DNA from: JAPUDQ01 sp049289035
GTDB taxonomy: Bacteria; Patescibacteriota; Saccharimonadia; Saccharimonadales; Saccharimonadaceae
Direction of reading: 5' to 3'
Assembly (NCBI GenBank): GCA_049289035.1
Contig: JBAQIV010000004.1
Coordinates: 1-40,012, forward strand
Length of the DNA stretch: 40,012 nucleotides
Part shown: piece after piece, positions 22,502 to 31,678 of the stretch
How the letters are laid out: each line of letters begins with the position of its first letter
Position numbering within the stretch: the first letter of the stretch is position 1
Notes under the pieces: generated by a model
What the model saw: only the letters and a program-made list of their open reading frames with translations
Databases searched by the model: none
What the model was told of the DNA's origin: nothing
Position numbers and translations under genes: made by a program

Positions 22502-24148
22502 TCAAAAATTTTTACGTATATGGCTAAAGCTGTAGTCCCACGTAGCGTCAGTTTTTTTGCGTGGGTTGAAGATGTTTTCTGGATCAAAGATGTGTTTGAC
22601 AGCTTTCATGTGGCCATAGACTGACGGGCCATACATACGCTCCAGCCACGGGCCGCGAATCATACCATCATTGTGCTCGCCGCTGAGGCTACCCCCTGAT
22701 TTAAGGACAAGTTCGTTAATCTCTGTCATGGCGGGCTTGAACTTGGCACGCTCAGACGCTAACTCAATGTTCATAAGTGGGATAATATGAAAATTACCGT
22801 CACCCATATGACCAGCAATTGTTGCCATAAGCTTGTATTTTTTAATGATTCGCCTTAGTTGTGGCCAGGCTTTTGGTAGCTCAGGCGGAGGAATTACAAG
22901 GTCATCGATAAACGGTGCGGTATGCTTATCTTTAACCTTTTGACGCAATAGGTTAAAACTCTCACGTCGCATCAGCCAGAACTTGTTGGCTTTTGCCTCA
23001 GTTTCGTCACGCTCCATGTAGAGCATATGGTACTGTTCGAGATCAGCCTGCATTGCAATGATTTTGTCGTTAACTTCATCGACACTGTTACCGGTAAATT
23101 CTATCATGAGCACAAGTTTTGGTATGCCGCGCGTCAGCGCAAGGAGGTCGGGTATAAGTTGCAGGGCTGTTTTGACCCACAGTACCACGCCAAGTTTTTT
23201 GATAAAGCTGAAGAAAAACTTGAAACTCAGCCATAAGGTGTTGTCGTCGAAACTTTCAAATGTCGCTGGCTTGTGTGTGAGGACAGTATTGATGACATCG
23301 CCTAGCGTATCGATATCTTTCATAAAGCAAACTAGTACGCCAGAATGTTTCGGTCGTTCGACAAGTTTTACATGAAAATCAGTTATGACGCCAAGCGTGC
23401 CTTGCGAGCCAACGATGAGTTTGGTCAGGTCAAATACGCCAGTTTCTCTGTCCCAGACATCCCATAGGTGATAGCCAGTTGAGTCTTTACTGACACCAGG
23501 CTTGGCGGCTTTGATCTCATCATAATGCTTCTCGCAGAGTTCAAAAATTTGTTTATAGAGGCGTCCTTCAAAATCTTTTTGGCTCATCTTGCGGACAAGT
23601 TCAGGTTTTTTGATCGGCTGTATGGTGTACTCTTGTCCGTCTGCGAGCACGACGTTCATCTCGTAGACATAATCAGCCGTCTTGCCATAGCGCAAACTTT
23701 TCTCCCCGCCGGAGTTGTTGGCAACCATACCACCGACCGTGCAGAGATCGCGGCTGGCTGGATAACTCGGTAGCATAGCTTGGAGCTGTTTGGTCTTTTC
23801 GTCAAAATCACGATAATACACGCCAGGTTGCACATGCGCCTCTGTCGCTTTCACCTGGATGACACTGTTCATGTGAGGTTTCATGTCGAGTATGATCGAC
23901 GTATTGATAGCGCCACCTGACATGTCAGTGCCGGCAGAACGAACGGTGATAGAAAGGTCGGGTTGAGACTTTTTATGGGCAGACACATATCGTACGATTG
24001 ACTGAATATCGGCGCTGTCTTTGGGGGCCACTACCAGCTCTGGACGTAGCTCAAATAGGCTAGCGTCGTGCGAGACGGCTTCGCGCGCGGCATCATCGTC
24101 GTAGATATCGCCGGTTATAATAGCGCGTAGATCTTCGTGTAAAGACAT
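22502..24148 (-). CDS. FAD-linked oxidase (GlcD / D-lactate dehydrogenase-like)
   Basis: The 548-aa protein has the FAD-binding type 4 fold of the vanillyl-alcohol oxidase family. Visible blocks are TVRSAGTDMSGGAI (pyrophosphate loop), YPASRDLCTVGGMVANNSGGE, and the C-terminal GHMGDGNFHI and SGEHNDGMIRGPWL motifs with the metal/substrate His. Such enzymes oxidise 2-hydroxyacids (D-lactate, glycolate). No Fe-S domain is fused to it. The electron acceptor is unknown. It starts at 24148 with a TATAGA-like box close upstream and is divergent from the 36-aa gene. Confidence 0.88.
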   Translation of the reverse strand: MSLHEDLRAIITGDIYDDDAAREAVSHDASLFELRPELVVAPKDSADIQSIVRYVSAHKKSQPDLSITVRSAGTDMSGGAINTSIILDMKPHMNSVIQVKATEAHVQPGVYYRDFDEKTKQLQAMLPSYPASRDLCTVGGMVANNSGGEKSLRYGKTADYVYEMNVVLADGQEYTIQPIKKPELVRKMSQKDFEGRLYKQIFELCEKHYDEIKAAKPGVSKDSTGYHLWDVWDRETGVFDLTKLIVGSQGTLGVITDFHVKLVERPKHSGVLVCFMKDIDTLGDVINTVLTHKPATFESFDDNTLWLSFKFFFSFIKKLGVVLWVKTALQLIPDLLALTRGIPKLVLMIEFTGNSVDEVNDKIIAMQADLEQYHMLYMERDETEAKANKFWLMRRESFNLLRQKVKDKHTAPFIDDLVIPPPELPKAWPQLRRIIKKYKLMATIAGHMGDGNFHIIPLMNIELASERAKFKPAMTEINELVLKSGGSLSGEHNDGMIRGPWLERMYGPSVYGHMKAVKHIFDPENIFNPRKKTDATWDYSFSHIRKNF

Positions 24149-24213
24149 ATAGTCTATAATGCGCTTTTTGGCAGTATTTTACAATAAGCAAAAGCGTTGT
24201 ATACTGCTTACAT

Positions 24214-24324
24214 ATGAATAAAAAGAAACAACCAGCATTTGAACCAACCAAAGTGTCGCTTGCGATTGCCGCATGCGCCTCGGTTTCCCTGCTTTGTCTT
24301 GCGGTTATTGCAAGCGGCGTCTAG
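24214..24324 (+). CDS. 36-aa single-TM membrane peptide
   Basis: ATG opens MNKKKQPAFEPTKVS followed by a hydrophobic stretch (about 16-35) rich in Ala, Leu, Val and Cys and a TAG stop. The basic N-terminus suggests it faces the cytoplasm. A TATACT box at 24200-24205 puts the start of RNA about 2 nt before the ATG, as for other genes here, which supports expression. It lies between divergent/convergent neighbours and has no recognised family. Confidence 0.5.
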   Translation: MNKKKQPAFEPTKVSLAIAACASVSLLCLAVIASGV

Positions 24325-24333
24325 CCCCTGTAC

Positions 24334-25542
24334 TTAGCTTAAGCGTAGGATTTCTTTAAGCTGCAACCGACGGCTGTACTGTAATGCACCGTAGCGAAAG
24401 ACGTTGACAGCTATTTTTATAATTATCCCGGCTGAGATACTGAGTATAACGACAGCAATAAGCGCTTCGCCGAGACTAAGATTACCAACAGCGTTGCGCA
24501 GCAGTAGTGGTATGGGCGCGGTCAACGGGAAGTATGATAGTGCTTGCACAAATGGGCTGTCAGGTGACGACACAAAGAGCGGTGCAGCATAAAGCGGCCC
24601 AAATATACCGACCATGACAATTCCGAGAAAACCACCAGCTTCTTTTGCGGTTGGTGAAGCCGAGCCAATCGTGACCAGGAGACCGGTAAATAGTATGAAA
24701 CTAGCAACAAACACCACCGCACCAATCGCCACACGGGCTGGGTCAATCGGGATGGAGCTAAGGTCGAGCGACGGTAGCGATAATCGATCTTTGAGTGCGA
24801 AATACGCGATAAGTGACGGTATCATGATGACAAGCGACTGGATAAATGCCAGGACAATGAGCGATATAATCTTGCCTATAATCAACGTCCGAGCCTCAAT
24901 AGTCGTGAGGATCATCTCGATAACACGGTTTTCTTTCTCCTCGGTAGTGCTGGTAAGCATTTGGTTACCAAACATGGCGATAAGTATGTAAAACAACACG
25001 AGAAACACGCCGGGAGCAATGAGCTGTTTAAAGCCGTCATATACTTCACCGTCTTTGTAGTACGCTGACGTATAGCTGACTGTACCTGCCAGAACAGAGC
25101 GTAGATTTGGGGCGACGGCTTTAGTGGCCGACTCTTGCAGGATCGTTTTAGCAACCGCACCGTAGCGGCCGTTATCGAAGAGCCCAACGTCACGCGCATA
25201 CACGTCAACGCTCGCGGTGCTGAGATCGGTCGGATAGTAGAAAAAGGCATCGGCACGACCCTGTTTCACCGCATCTATACCAGCATCTTTAGTTTCGACT
25301 GGTGTTGCCCCGAGCGCAGTAGCGAACGTTGTATCAACTTGATGGGAATCATCCTTGTACATTATGGAGAATTTTTGTTTCTCAGTGTTGAGGGCTGCTT
25401 CTTGTGTTGCGGTGTTTGAGAAAACGATGATCATCATGATAACACCGAGCATGAGTGGAAATGCCAGAGCCATGATCCAAAAACTCTTTTTCTTGAGCGT
25501 GCGTATGATCTCAAAATTTATCACGGTTCGTAGATTATGCAT
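24334..25542 (-). CDS. ABC transporter permease, NatB-like
   Basis: The 402-aa protein has one N-terminal TM (about 20-42), a large extracytoplasmic domain (about 43-170) and five further TM helices to about 385, the NatB/ABC-2 layout. I start at 25542: this ATG has GAGGAG about 9 nt upstream and overlaps the ATPase stop by 8 nt, while the longer frame to 25611 adds 23 residues inside the ATPase gene. With the ATPase at 25535-26290 it forms an exporter; NatAB exports Na+ in Bacillus, but the substrate here is unknown. Confidence 0.85.
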   Translation of the reverse strand: MHNLRTVINFEIIRTLKKKSFWIMALAFPLMLGVIMMIIVFSNTATQEAALNTEKQKFSIMYKDDSHQVDTTFATALGATPVETKDAGIDAVKQGRADAFFYYPTDLSTASVDVYARDVGLFDNGRYGAVAKTILQESATKAVAPNLRSVLAGTVSYTSAYYKDGEVYDGFKQLIAPGVFLVLFYILIAMFGNQMLTSTTEEKENRVIEMILTTIEARTLIIGKIISLIVLAFIQSLVIMIPSLIAYFALKDRLSLPSLDLSSIPIDPARVAIGAVVFVASFILFTGLLVTIGSASPTAKEAGGFLGIVMVGIFGPLYAAPLFVSSPDSPFVQALSYFPLTAPIPLLLRNAVGNLSLGEALIAVVILSISAGIIIKIAVNVFRYGALQYSRRLQLKEILRLS

Positions 25543-26290
25543 CGCTGTACTCCTCTTCATTTTCGTCGCCATAGATATCGACAAAAATATCGTCAAGCGA
25601 TTTGCCGCCATGAGCTTTTTTGACTTCTTGTACGGTGCCGTAAGCCGCCGATTTACCGTCTTTGAGCAATATAATACGGTCGCAGAGGCGCTCGACTTCT
25701 TCCATTTGGTGTGTTACGAATATAACTGTCGCGCCCTTTTTCTGGTGCTCCTCGATAATCGTCATAAGCAATCGGCGGTTAACCGGGTCAAAACCCTTCG
25801 TTGGTTCGTCGAGTATCAAAAGCTCAGGCTCGCCCATGATAGTTATGCCGAGCTGTATCTTTTGTTGCTGCCCGCCGGAGAGTTTGTCGAGTCGCATCGA
25901 GGCTTTGTCGGACAGTTTGACGCGTTCGAGGTAATCTTGGCTAGCTTTCAATGCATCGCGACGACTGAGGCCTTTGAGCATGCCAAAATACACCATGATA
26001 TCGATAACTTTCTCTTTCTTGTACAGCCCACGTTCTTCGGGTAAGTAACCGAGTTTCACGCCGCCATCGACACGGTACGGTGCACCGTCGATATGAAGTG
26101 AACCACTTGTCGGCGGATAGATACCAAGTAGCGCCCTGATAGTCGTGGTCTTGCCTGAGCCGTTGCTGCCAAGCAGGCCAAACGTCTCGCCGCGCATTAC
26201 TGAGAACGATAATCCATCGATAACTGTTGCATTGCCAAATTTCATGACGAAATTGTTGATGTCGACAATAGCTGCTCCACTTTTCTTCAT
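25535..26290 (-). CDS. ABC transporter ATP-binding protein, NatA-like
   Basis: The 251-aa protein has Walker A GSNGSGKTT near 39-47, signature LSGGQQQK near 140-147, Walker B LLILDEPTKGFDP near 158-170 and switch His in FVTHQMEEVE. It precedes and overlaps its permease. An AT-rich TATAAT-like region close to the ATG suggests a very short leader. Domain order and length match DRA/NatA-type exporters. Confidence 0.92.
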   Translation of the reverse strand: MKKSGAAIVDINNFVMKFGNATVIDGLSFSVMRGETFGLLGSNGSGKTTTIRALLGIYPPTSGSLHIDGAPYRVDGGVKLGYLPEERGLYKKEKVIDIMVYFGMLKGLSRRDALKASQDYLERVKLSDKASMRLDKLSGGQQQKIQLGITIMGEPELLILDEPTKGFDPVNRRLLMTIIEEHQKKGATVIFVTHQMEEVERLCDRIILLKDGKSAAYGTVQEVKKAHGGKSLDDIFVDIYGDENEEEYSDA

Positions 26291-26376
26291 ATGCTTTTAT
26301 ATTATCCACCGATAAAAATGAAAATCAAGTGCTATCTGTATTGCAGATCAGTCACGTCTCATGCATACTGATAACC

Positions 26377-27507
26377 ATGAAAGTACGCGTCGATGTGGAT
26401 ACACGGACATTTATACGTTTAGGCCTGGTTATACTCAGCTTCGTCGCGAGTATATTTTTAGTCATACAAGCACAACAGCCGCTCACTATCATAGGTATCG
26501 CGTTGTTTCTTGCACTGGCGCTTAATCCGCCGGTAAGTATGATCGCTCGCCGTCTGCCTGGACGATCACGAACCGGTGCGACCGCTATAGCTTACCTCTT
26601 AGTCATCACCTTTCTTGGGGCGTTGTTACTACTCGTGGTGCCGCCAGTTATTGAACAATCGTCGAAGTTTGCTAGTACAGTGCCGACGCTCATCGATGAC
26701 GTGACAAATCAACGCCATTTTATAGATGATTTCGTAAAACAGTATGGACTCGAAGAACAACTCAACAACAGTATCGAACAAGCCAAACAGCAAGCATCTG
26801 GCGTAGCCAATGACATTGGTAAAGTTATGGTTAACGGTGTGACATCACTTCTCAATGGTGCGGTGACGCTCATTATCATACTAGTGTTGGCGTTTTTGAT
26901 GCTGATTGAGGGCCCGCAGTGGATGGATCGGATTTGGGGGCTGTACCAAGACCCGCAGCGCTTACGTCGTCATCGTGACGTCGTGCAAAAAATGTATCGA
27001 GTAGTAGTGGGCTATGTGAACGGTCAGCTGTCGGTTGCTATGATTGCAGCCACCGGTACGTTGCTGGTTGTGTTGCTGCTTAGCATGATGTTTAACCTGC
27101 CAGCTAACCTTGCGCTGCCGCTCGCAGCTATTATATTTTTGATGGACCTTATCCCTATGGTAGGGGCGACAATCGGTGCGGTAGTGGTCAGCCTTGTGTT
27201 GTTGCTCAATGACACGTCCGCAGCGATTATCTTTGCAATTTACTTCTTTATCTACCAGCAAGTCGAAAATAACTGGATTGGACCAGTTATACAGTCCAAA
27301 AAAGTTGAGTTGTCGGCCCTCAGTGTGCTGGTAGCAATCTTGATTGGTGTCGCGCTGTTTGGTTTCCTCGGCGCCATTATCTCTATCCCAGTAGCAGGCT
27401 GTTTACGCGTACTCATGGTGGACTACCTCCGTCATGCCGAGCTCGAACGAGAAGAAAAATCTATAAAAAACCCCGTAACAAAGCTGGTTGCGAAGTTAAA
27501 AAACTAG
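26377..27507 (+). CDS. AI-2E family (PerM-type) membrane protein
   Basis: The 376-aa protein has eight or so TM helices with the family's layout: paired helices near the N-terminus, a soluble part (about 100-150), and conserved C-terminal blocks such as PLAAIIFLMDLIPMVGATIGAVV and FGFLGAIISIPVAGCLRVL. Members export small molecules or act as ion antiporters; the substrate is unknown. I start at 26377 because a CATACT box at 26364-26369 predicts RNA start at this ATG; the frame from 26329 would extend upstream. The last residues are basic. A structured repeat follows. Confidence 0.85.
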   Translation: MKVRVDVDTRTFIRLGLVILSFVASIFLVIQAQQPLTIIGIALFLALALNPPVSMIARRLPGRSRTGATAIAYLLVITFLGALLLLVVPPVIEQSSKFASTVPTLIDDVTNQRHFIDDFVKQYGLEEQLNNSIEQAKQQASGVANDIGKVMVNGVTSLLNGAVTLIIILVLAFLMLIEGPQWMDRIWGLYQDPQRLRRHRDVVQKMYRVVVGYVNGQLSVAMIAATGTLLVVLLLSMMFNLPANLALPLAAIIFLMDLIPMVGATIGAVVVSLVLLLNDTSAAIIFAIYFFIYQQVENNWIGPVIQSKKVELSALSVLVAILIGVALFGFLGAIISIPVAGCLRVLMVDYLRHAELEREEKSIKNPVTKLVAKLKN

Positions 27508-27510
27508 CAG

Positions 27511-27634
27511 CTCAAGTTTTGCAGCCTTTCCTCTCGGAGCAACTGCCCCTCGCCGCTAACTGATTAGCCTTCGCCTTGCGAGGGGCTGGCCCTCAGGGCC
27601 AACTGCTCCTCAAGAAAATGTTGCAAAACTTGAG
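27511..27634 (+). repeat. Structured dispersed element, copy A
   Basis: About 124 nt between the convergent PerM-type and cysS genes. The outer stem CTCAAGTTTTGCA/TGCAAAACTTGAG (13 bp) encloses conserved CTCGGAGCAACTG, a 9-bp stem GCCCCTCGC/GCGAGGGGC and the hairpin TGGCCCTCAGGGCCA, ending in AACTGCTC. Copies B (37577-37707, minus) and C (39672-39798, plus) share the core but have different outer stems that still pair. Confidence 0.85.
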
Positions 27635-27674
27635 GCCAGTAATCTCCAGCTACTTCTCATCAAATGATCAACGA

Positions 27675-29123
27675 TCAATGATCAACGATCAATGACTCCC
27701 GACTCCATATCGTCTGTGTCAGCGTGTCACGTAGCGTAATGCTCTGCGCGGCAAGTTCATCGCGAATTTCATCTGAACGCTGCCAGTTTTTGTCATCGCG
27801 AGCCCGGCGTCGTTCTAGTATGTACCGTTTCTGGTTGTCGGTAATGTCCGGCGTGGCCTGTGCTAGGCCCAGTCCGAGCACCTCGTCGCACCAGGCGACA
27901 AGTTGTTGCAGGGCATGCTGTTGTAGCTGTGATAACGGCGCAAGGTCTATGTGGTCAAAGGCTTGTTCAATTGCAATCAGCGCGCCCGGCGTGTCGAGGT
28001 CATTATTGAGTGCCTCCAGCGCGGCATGCGGTGCGGCCAGAATAGCGCCGTTGACATCATACACGTCGTCATTGTCGTCATCGTCTTGCAGGGTGTCATT
28101 GGTCTGCCAACGCAAGCTTGCCATATCGCGCCAGCGTTGCAGACGATTGTGGGCAGCCGCTAAGTTCTCCCAGGTAAAATTCCCCTCCGTACGGTAGTGC
28201 TTACCAAGTGCAAACATGCGAAAATCACTCATGTCGTAGCCGCGACTTTCGATGTCGCTCAGCGTGTAGATGTTGCCAAGTGACTTGGACATCTTGTGCC
28301 CGTCGACTTTCAGATGGTTGTTGTGTAGCCATATGCTGGCAAATGGCTGGCCCGTCACGCTTTCGGTTTGCGCAATTTCATTGGTGTGATGCACGGGTAT
28401 ATGGTCGATGCCGCCGGTGTGGATGTCGATCTGATCACCCAGCGTCTCACGGGCAATCACCGAGCATTCGAGGTGCCAGCCTGGGAATCCTTTACCCCAC
28501 GGGCTGTCCCACTCCATATCACGTTGGTTGCCAACGGGGCTAAATTTCCAGACGGCAAAATCAGTTGGCTGACGTTTGCCTGCCATGTCGACACGTGCAC
28601 CGGCTTGCAGGCCATGTATGTCAAGTCGTGCAAGTTTGCCGTAGTCAGCAAGTTTGCTGGTATCAAAATACATGCCATCGTCGGTGCGGTAGAGATAGCC
28701 ATGATCGTCTAATACTTTGGCAAATTCTATCTGTTCGTCTATACAGCTAGTCGCAGCTACCAAATGAGTCGGTCTCAGTAGCCCAAGCATTTCATATCCT
28801 TCGTGTTCAGCGATAGCAGAATACTTGGCGGCTACGTCCCATGCAGTGAGGCCTTCGGCGCGGGCGCCTTTCTCCATCTTGTCTTCCCCGCTGTCGTCGT
28901 CGCTCACAAGGTGCCCGACATCAGTAATGTTTTGGGTGCGGACGACCGTATACCCATCCGCTAGGAGTGTTCGCACCAATATATCCCAGTAGATGTAACC
29001 TATCCAGTTGCCTATGTGCGGCTGGCTGTAGACCGTGAGACCACATGTGTATAATTTCACAACACCCGCTTCTAGTGGTTGCAACTCGTCGAGCTGTCGT
29101 GACATGGTGTTGTAGAGCTTCAT
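27675..29123 (-). CDS. cysS: Cysteinyl-tRNA synthetase
   Basis: Class I synthetase charging tRNA-Cys. The 482-aa protein has the HIGH motif as HIGN at 36-39, the KMSKS loop (KMSKSLGN near 270) and zinc ligands C27, the Cys in WHLECS and the His in HHTNE. An anticodon-binding DALR-like C-terminal region follows with the usual RRRARDDKNWQRSDEIRDEL block. It overlaps the DHH gene by 4 nt (ATGA), so the two are co-translated. Confidence 0.97.
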   Translation of the reverse strand: MKLYNTMSRQLDELQPLEAGVVKLYTCGLTVYSQPHIGNWIGYIYWDILVRTLLADGYTVVRTQNITDVGHLVSDDDSGEDKMEKGARAEGLTAWDVAAKYSAIAEHEGYEMLGLLRPTHLVAATSCIDEQIEFAKVLDDHGYLYRTDDGMYFDTSKLADYGKLARLDIHGLQAGARVDMAGKRQPTDFAVWKFSPVGNQRDMEWDSPWGKGFPGWHLECSVIARETLGDQIDIHTGGIDHIPVHHTNEIAQTESVTGQPFASIWLHNNHLKVDGHKMSKSLGNIYTLSDIESRGYDMSDFRMFALGKHYRTEGNFTWENLAAAHNRLQRWRDMASLRWQTNDTLQDDDDNDDVYDVNGAILAAPHAALEALNNDLDTPGALIAIEQAFDHIDLAPLSQLQQHALQQLVAWCDEVLGLGLAQATPDITDNQKRYILERRRARDDKNWQRSDEIRDELAAQSITLRDTLTQTIWSRESLIVDH

Positions 29124-30121
29124 GGCTGGTGGTCTCGCAGTATGGTGTCGACTGCCGTTATGAGTTCGTTTATGGCTTTGTCGTAGGTTTCAAATATCTT
29201 GTACCCGGCGCTATAGGCATGCCCGCCACCACCAAAATAGCCTGCGACTTGGTCGCAGACTGGTAAATTACCACGAATTTTGCCAGTAAGTTTGCCGTCG
29301 GGGTAGGTTTTGATAGCGACGGCTATGTCGACGCCTTCAACCAGGCGCATCTCGTCGAGTACAAGTATGCTAGGGTTATAGCGGTCACTGTATTGCTCGA
29401 TGTCCGCCCAGGGTATGTGGATGGTGGCGAGGCGTCCGTCGCAGTGGTATTCGATACGCGAGATCAGTTCGCCCTTGTACGCCAATATGTCGGCTGGCTT
29501 TTTCATGTATTCACGCCGTTTTTGCTCAATGGTGGCCGGATGTGCACCGTGACTCATAAGCGCCGCTATAGTGGTAACAGTCCGCTCGGACACACTTTGT
29601 GTACTGAGGCCCAATGTATCGCCGAGGATAGACGTCATCATGGCTTCAGCGGCCCGTTCGTTGATGAGCCAGTCGAGTGTGTGGGCGATATCGTAGAGTA
29701 ATTCGCTCGTGGCAGCAGCGTGGTCGTCAAGGACAAGTTCGTGTGCAAACGGCAAATCATTGCCGCCTTCGTCGCCTTCTATGTGGTGGTCGATCACCAG
29801 CACGGGGTGAGTTTCGAGAAAATGCCGCAGTCCAGGCGTAGCCAGTGCTTTCATCAGCAGTGCCTCGGCGCTGGTGTCGACGATGATCGCTAGGTCATAC
29901 TGGCCGTCCCAATCTTTATTGACCCGTGCCCAGCCTTCTATATAGTGCAGGTATTTTGGCATATCAATCGCGCAAAACAGACTAACAGATTTGCCCGGCA
30001 TCTGCCCAAGCATTTCCTCGAGCGCGACGGCACTTCCTAGGCTATCAGCATCGGGATTTTCCGGCTGAATGACGACAATGCGCTTGGCAACGTCGACAAG
30101 TGATTTAACAGTTTCGTACAT
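29120..30121 (-). CDS. DHH/DHHA1 family phosphoesterase (NrnA-like)
   Basis: The 333-aa protein has DADS at 24-27 (motif I), a DTSAEA stretch (motif II), VIDHH near 109-113 (motif III) and the C-terminal DHHA1 glycine motif GGGGHAYSAG near 296-305. Such enzymes degrade nanoRNAs, pAp or cyclic dinucleotide products; NrnA/GdpP-type activity without the GdpP membrane part fits best. The exact substrate is inferred, not shown. It is directly upstream of cysS in one operon. Confidence 0.9.
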   Translation of the reverse strand: MYETVKSLVDVAKRIVVIQPENPDADSLGSAVALEEMLGQMPGKSVSLFCAIDMPKYLHYIEGWARVNKDWDGQYDLAIIVDTSAEALLMKALATPGLRHFLETHPVLVIDHHIEGDEGGNDLPFAHELVLDDHAAATSELLYDIAHTLDWLINERAAEAMMTSILGDTLGLSTQSVSERTVTTIAALMSHGAHPATIEQKRREYMKKPADILAYKGELISRIEYHCDGRLATIHIPWADIEQYSDRYNPSILVLDEMRLVEGVDIAVAIKTYPDGKLTGKIRGNLPVCDQVAGYFGGGGHAYSAGYKIFETYDKAINELITAVDTILRDHQP

Positions 30122-30156
30122 CAGATTAATTGTAGCATGGGTTAGGAGTTAGGGTG

Positions 30157-30596
30157 CTATGTCAGTTTCATCCCGACATGAAGTGCAAGTTGGTGCGTCA
30201 TATCTTCGACACGTTCGAGGCGTATACGGTAGTCCTCGTCGTGTTTGATACGTGAGGTGTAGTCTTTACGGATAGATTCGGTAAGTCGGTAAAGGTGGCG
30301 AATATCTTCCTCGATGCCTTCAAGATGACACGTGTGTTCGTCGATTTTGTCAGATAGTTTTGAATCGCATCGGTGTGCCTGGCGGAAGCGCTTTCTAATG
30401 AGTCGAGTCTCTTTTCGACCCTATCTAATTTACCCTCAACTTTATCCAGTCTACCCTCAACTCTATCTAACCCATCTTCTACTCGGTCAAACCGCTCATT
30501 CATCTGGCGGCTCATGTCTTCAAATTGGCTGGCAATTGCCGACGATAGGTCGTGGATCACTTCGAGTACATCGTGTATGGTCGCTTCTTTTGCCAT
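30157..30596 (-). pseudogene. Coiled-coil protein gene with an apparent frameshift
   Basis: The frame from ATG 30596 encodes heptads of the type FDRVEDGLDRVEGRLDKVE (about 35-75) and then, after about residue 78, turns into non-coiled sequence ending at 30198. In the -1 frame the coiled-coil pattern resumes at LSDKIDEHTCHLEGIEEDI and runs to a stop at 30157 with LERVEDMTHQL. Joining the frames near an A-run at 30356-30366 gives a coherent 146-aa coiled-coil protein. The cause could be a real one-base deletion, a sequencing error, or programmed slippage. Function unknown; similar in style to the 10012 gene. Confidence 0.6.
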
Positions 30597-30643
30597 GACT
30601 TCTAGTATATCGCACGAATTAAGTATGTGTCACGTCTTGTTCT

Positions 30644-31249
30644 TTAAATAATCTGTCGGCCTTCGAGCGCGTGACTGAGTGTGATTTGGTCGGCGTATTC
30701 GAGGTCGACGCCGACGGGTATACCGCGGGCGAGGCGGGTGATCTTGACACTTACGCCCGCATCATCGATGAATTTTTGTATATAGATAGCGGTTGATTCG
30801 CCCTCGACGCTGGCGTTGGTGGCCAATATGATTTCTTCCACGTCGTCACGTTTGATACGCTCAATCAGTTCTGGTATGTGCAGTTGGTCAGGACCGACAC
30901 CGTCGATAGGGCTAATTGCCCCGCCGAGAACATGGTATGTCCCCTTAAATAGCCCAGTTTTGTCGAGTGCTATGACATCGAGCGGTTCTTCGACGATAGC
31001 GATCAGTTTGCGATTGCGCGTTGGGTCACTGTAGAGTGGCGATACGTCTTCGCTGGCGTCGATGAGTGCATATGTCACTGGGCATAATTTTACCCCATCA
31101 GCAATCGCCGCCACTGCTTCACTTAACTTCGTGCGGTTGTGGTCGCTGGTTTTCAGCAAATAATACGCATAGCGTTCGGCAGTACGCGGCCCCACGCCAG
31201 GCAATGTGCCGAGCGCGTCAATGAGTTCTAGTAATGCTTTTGGTAACAT
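30644..31249 (-). CDS. recR: Recombination protein RecR with degenerate zinc finger
   Basis: RecR acts with RecO/RecF in gap repair. The 201-aa protein has the helix-hairpin-helix LGTLPGVGPRTAERYA near 13-28 and the Toprim domain starting IAIVEE (about 82) with YHVLGGAISPIDGVGP. Of the four zinc-finger Cys only C56 remains; T59, S70 and Y73 fall at the others. I start at 31249, since the frame to 31282 adds 11 residues from the palindromic repeat upstream. It lies after ybaB, a classical pairing. Confidence 0.93.
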   Translation of the reverse strand: MLPKALLELIDALGTLPGVGPRTAERYAYYLLKTSDHNRTKLSEAVAAIADGVKLCPVTYALIDASEDVSPLYSDPTRNRKLIAIVEEPLDVIALDKTGLFKGTYHVLGGAISPIDGVGPDQLHIPELIERIKRDDVEEIILATNASVEGESTAIYIQKFIDDAGVSVKITRLARGIPVGVDLEYADQITLSHALEGRQII

Positions 31250-31257
31250 ATTTGCGG

Positions 31258-31335
31258 GCAAAACGGGGTATGCAATGTGCAAAATGGGTTACGTTGCAAC
31301 TAATCCCATATTGCATATTGCCTGTCCCATGTTGC
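31258..31335. repeat. Palindromic dispersed repeat, copy 2 (between ybaB and recR)
   Basis: Two 31-nt arms (31258-31288 and 31305-31335) match in inverted order at 24 of 31 positions around a 16-nt loop. The right arm matches the right arm of copy 1 (8114-8144) at about 27 of 30 positions. As with copy 1 it sits between two genes of one operon. Confidence 0.85.
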
Positions 31336-31350
31336 AGTAATCTCGGGCCT

Positions 31351-31638
31351 TTAGAGGCCGAGATTACCTAGTCCTCCCATCAGTGGTTTCATCTTCTCGG
31401 CGGCCATCTCCTGGGCTTTGCTCATGGCTTCGCGGGTGGCTTGTTCGATCCAGCGCTCTAATACGGCTATATCGTCGAGGTCGACGTATTCGGGGTCAAT
31501 GGTGACTTTTTTTACTTTCATCTCACCCGTCACGACGACAGATACAGCACCGTCACCGGCTGTGCCTTCGGACTCCATTTTTGTCAGTTCTTTTTGCGCT
31601 TTTTTGAGCTGCATAATCATTTTTGCTTGATCAAGCAT
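31351..31638 (-). CDS. ybaB: YbaB/EbfC family nucleoid-associated protein
   Basis: The 95-aa protein has the family's helix-beta-helix layout: N-terminal coiled helix with MLDQAKMIMQLKKAQKEL, a beta part with VVVTGEMKVKKVTIDPEYVD, and a C-terminal helix ending in a Gly-rich PLMGGLGNLGL tail. Members bind DNA as dimers. GGAGGAA lies about 8 nt before the ATG, and a TATAGT box at 31659-31664 gives a short leader. The ybaB-recR order is widespread. Confidence 0.95.
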   Translation of the reverse strand: MLDQAKMIMQLKKAQKELTKMESEGTAGDGAVSVVVTGEMKVKKVTIDPEYVDLDDIAVLERWIEQATREAMSKAQEMAAEKMKPLMGGLGNLGL

Positions 31639-31678
31639 GGGCGTTCCTCCAATTGTTTACTATAAATAGTATATCAGG

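Noticed and set aside
27511..27634. Integron attC site
   Set aside because: Although it is an imperfect palindrome with AAC-type boxes, the RYYYAAC/GTTRRRY end boxes are not in the right places and no cassette array or integrase is present.
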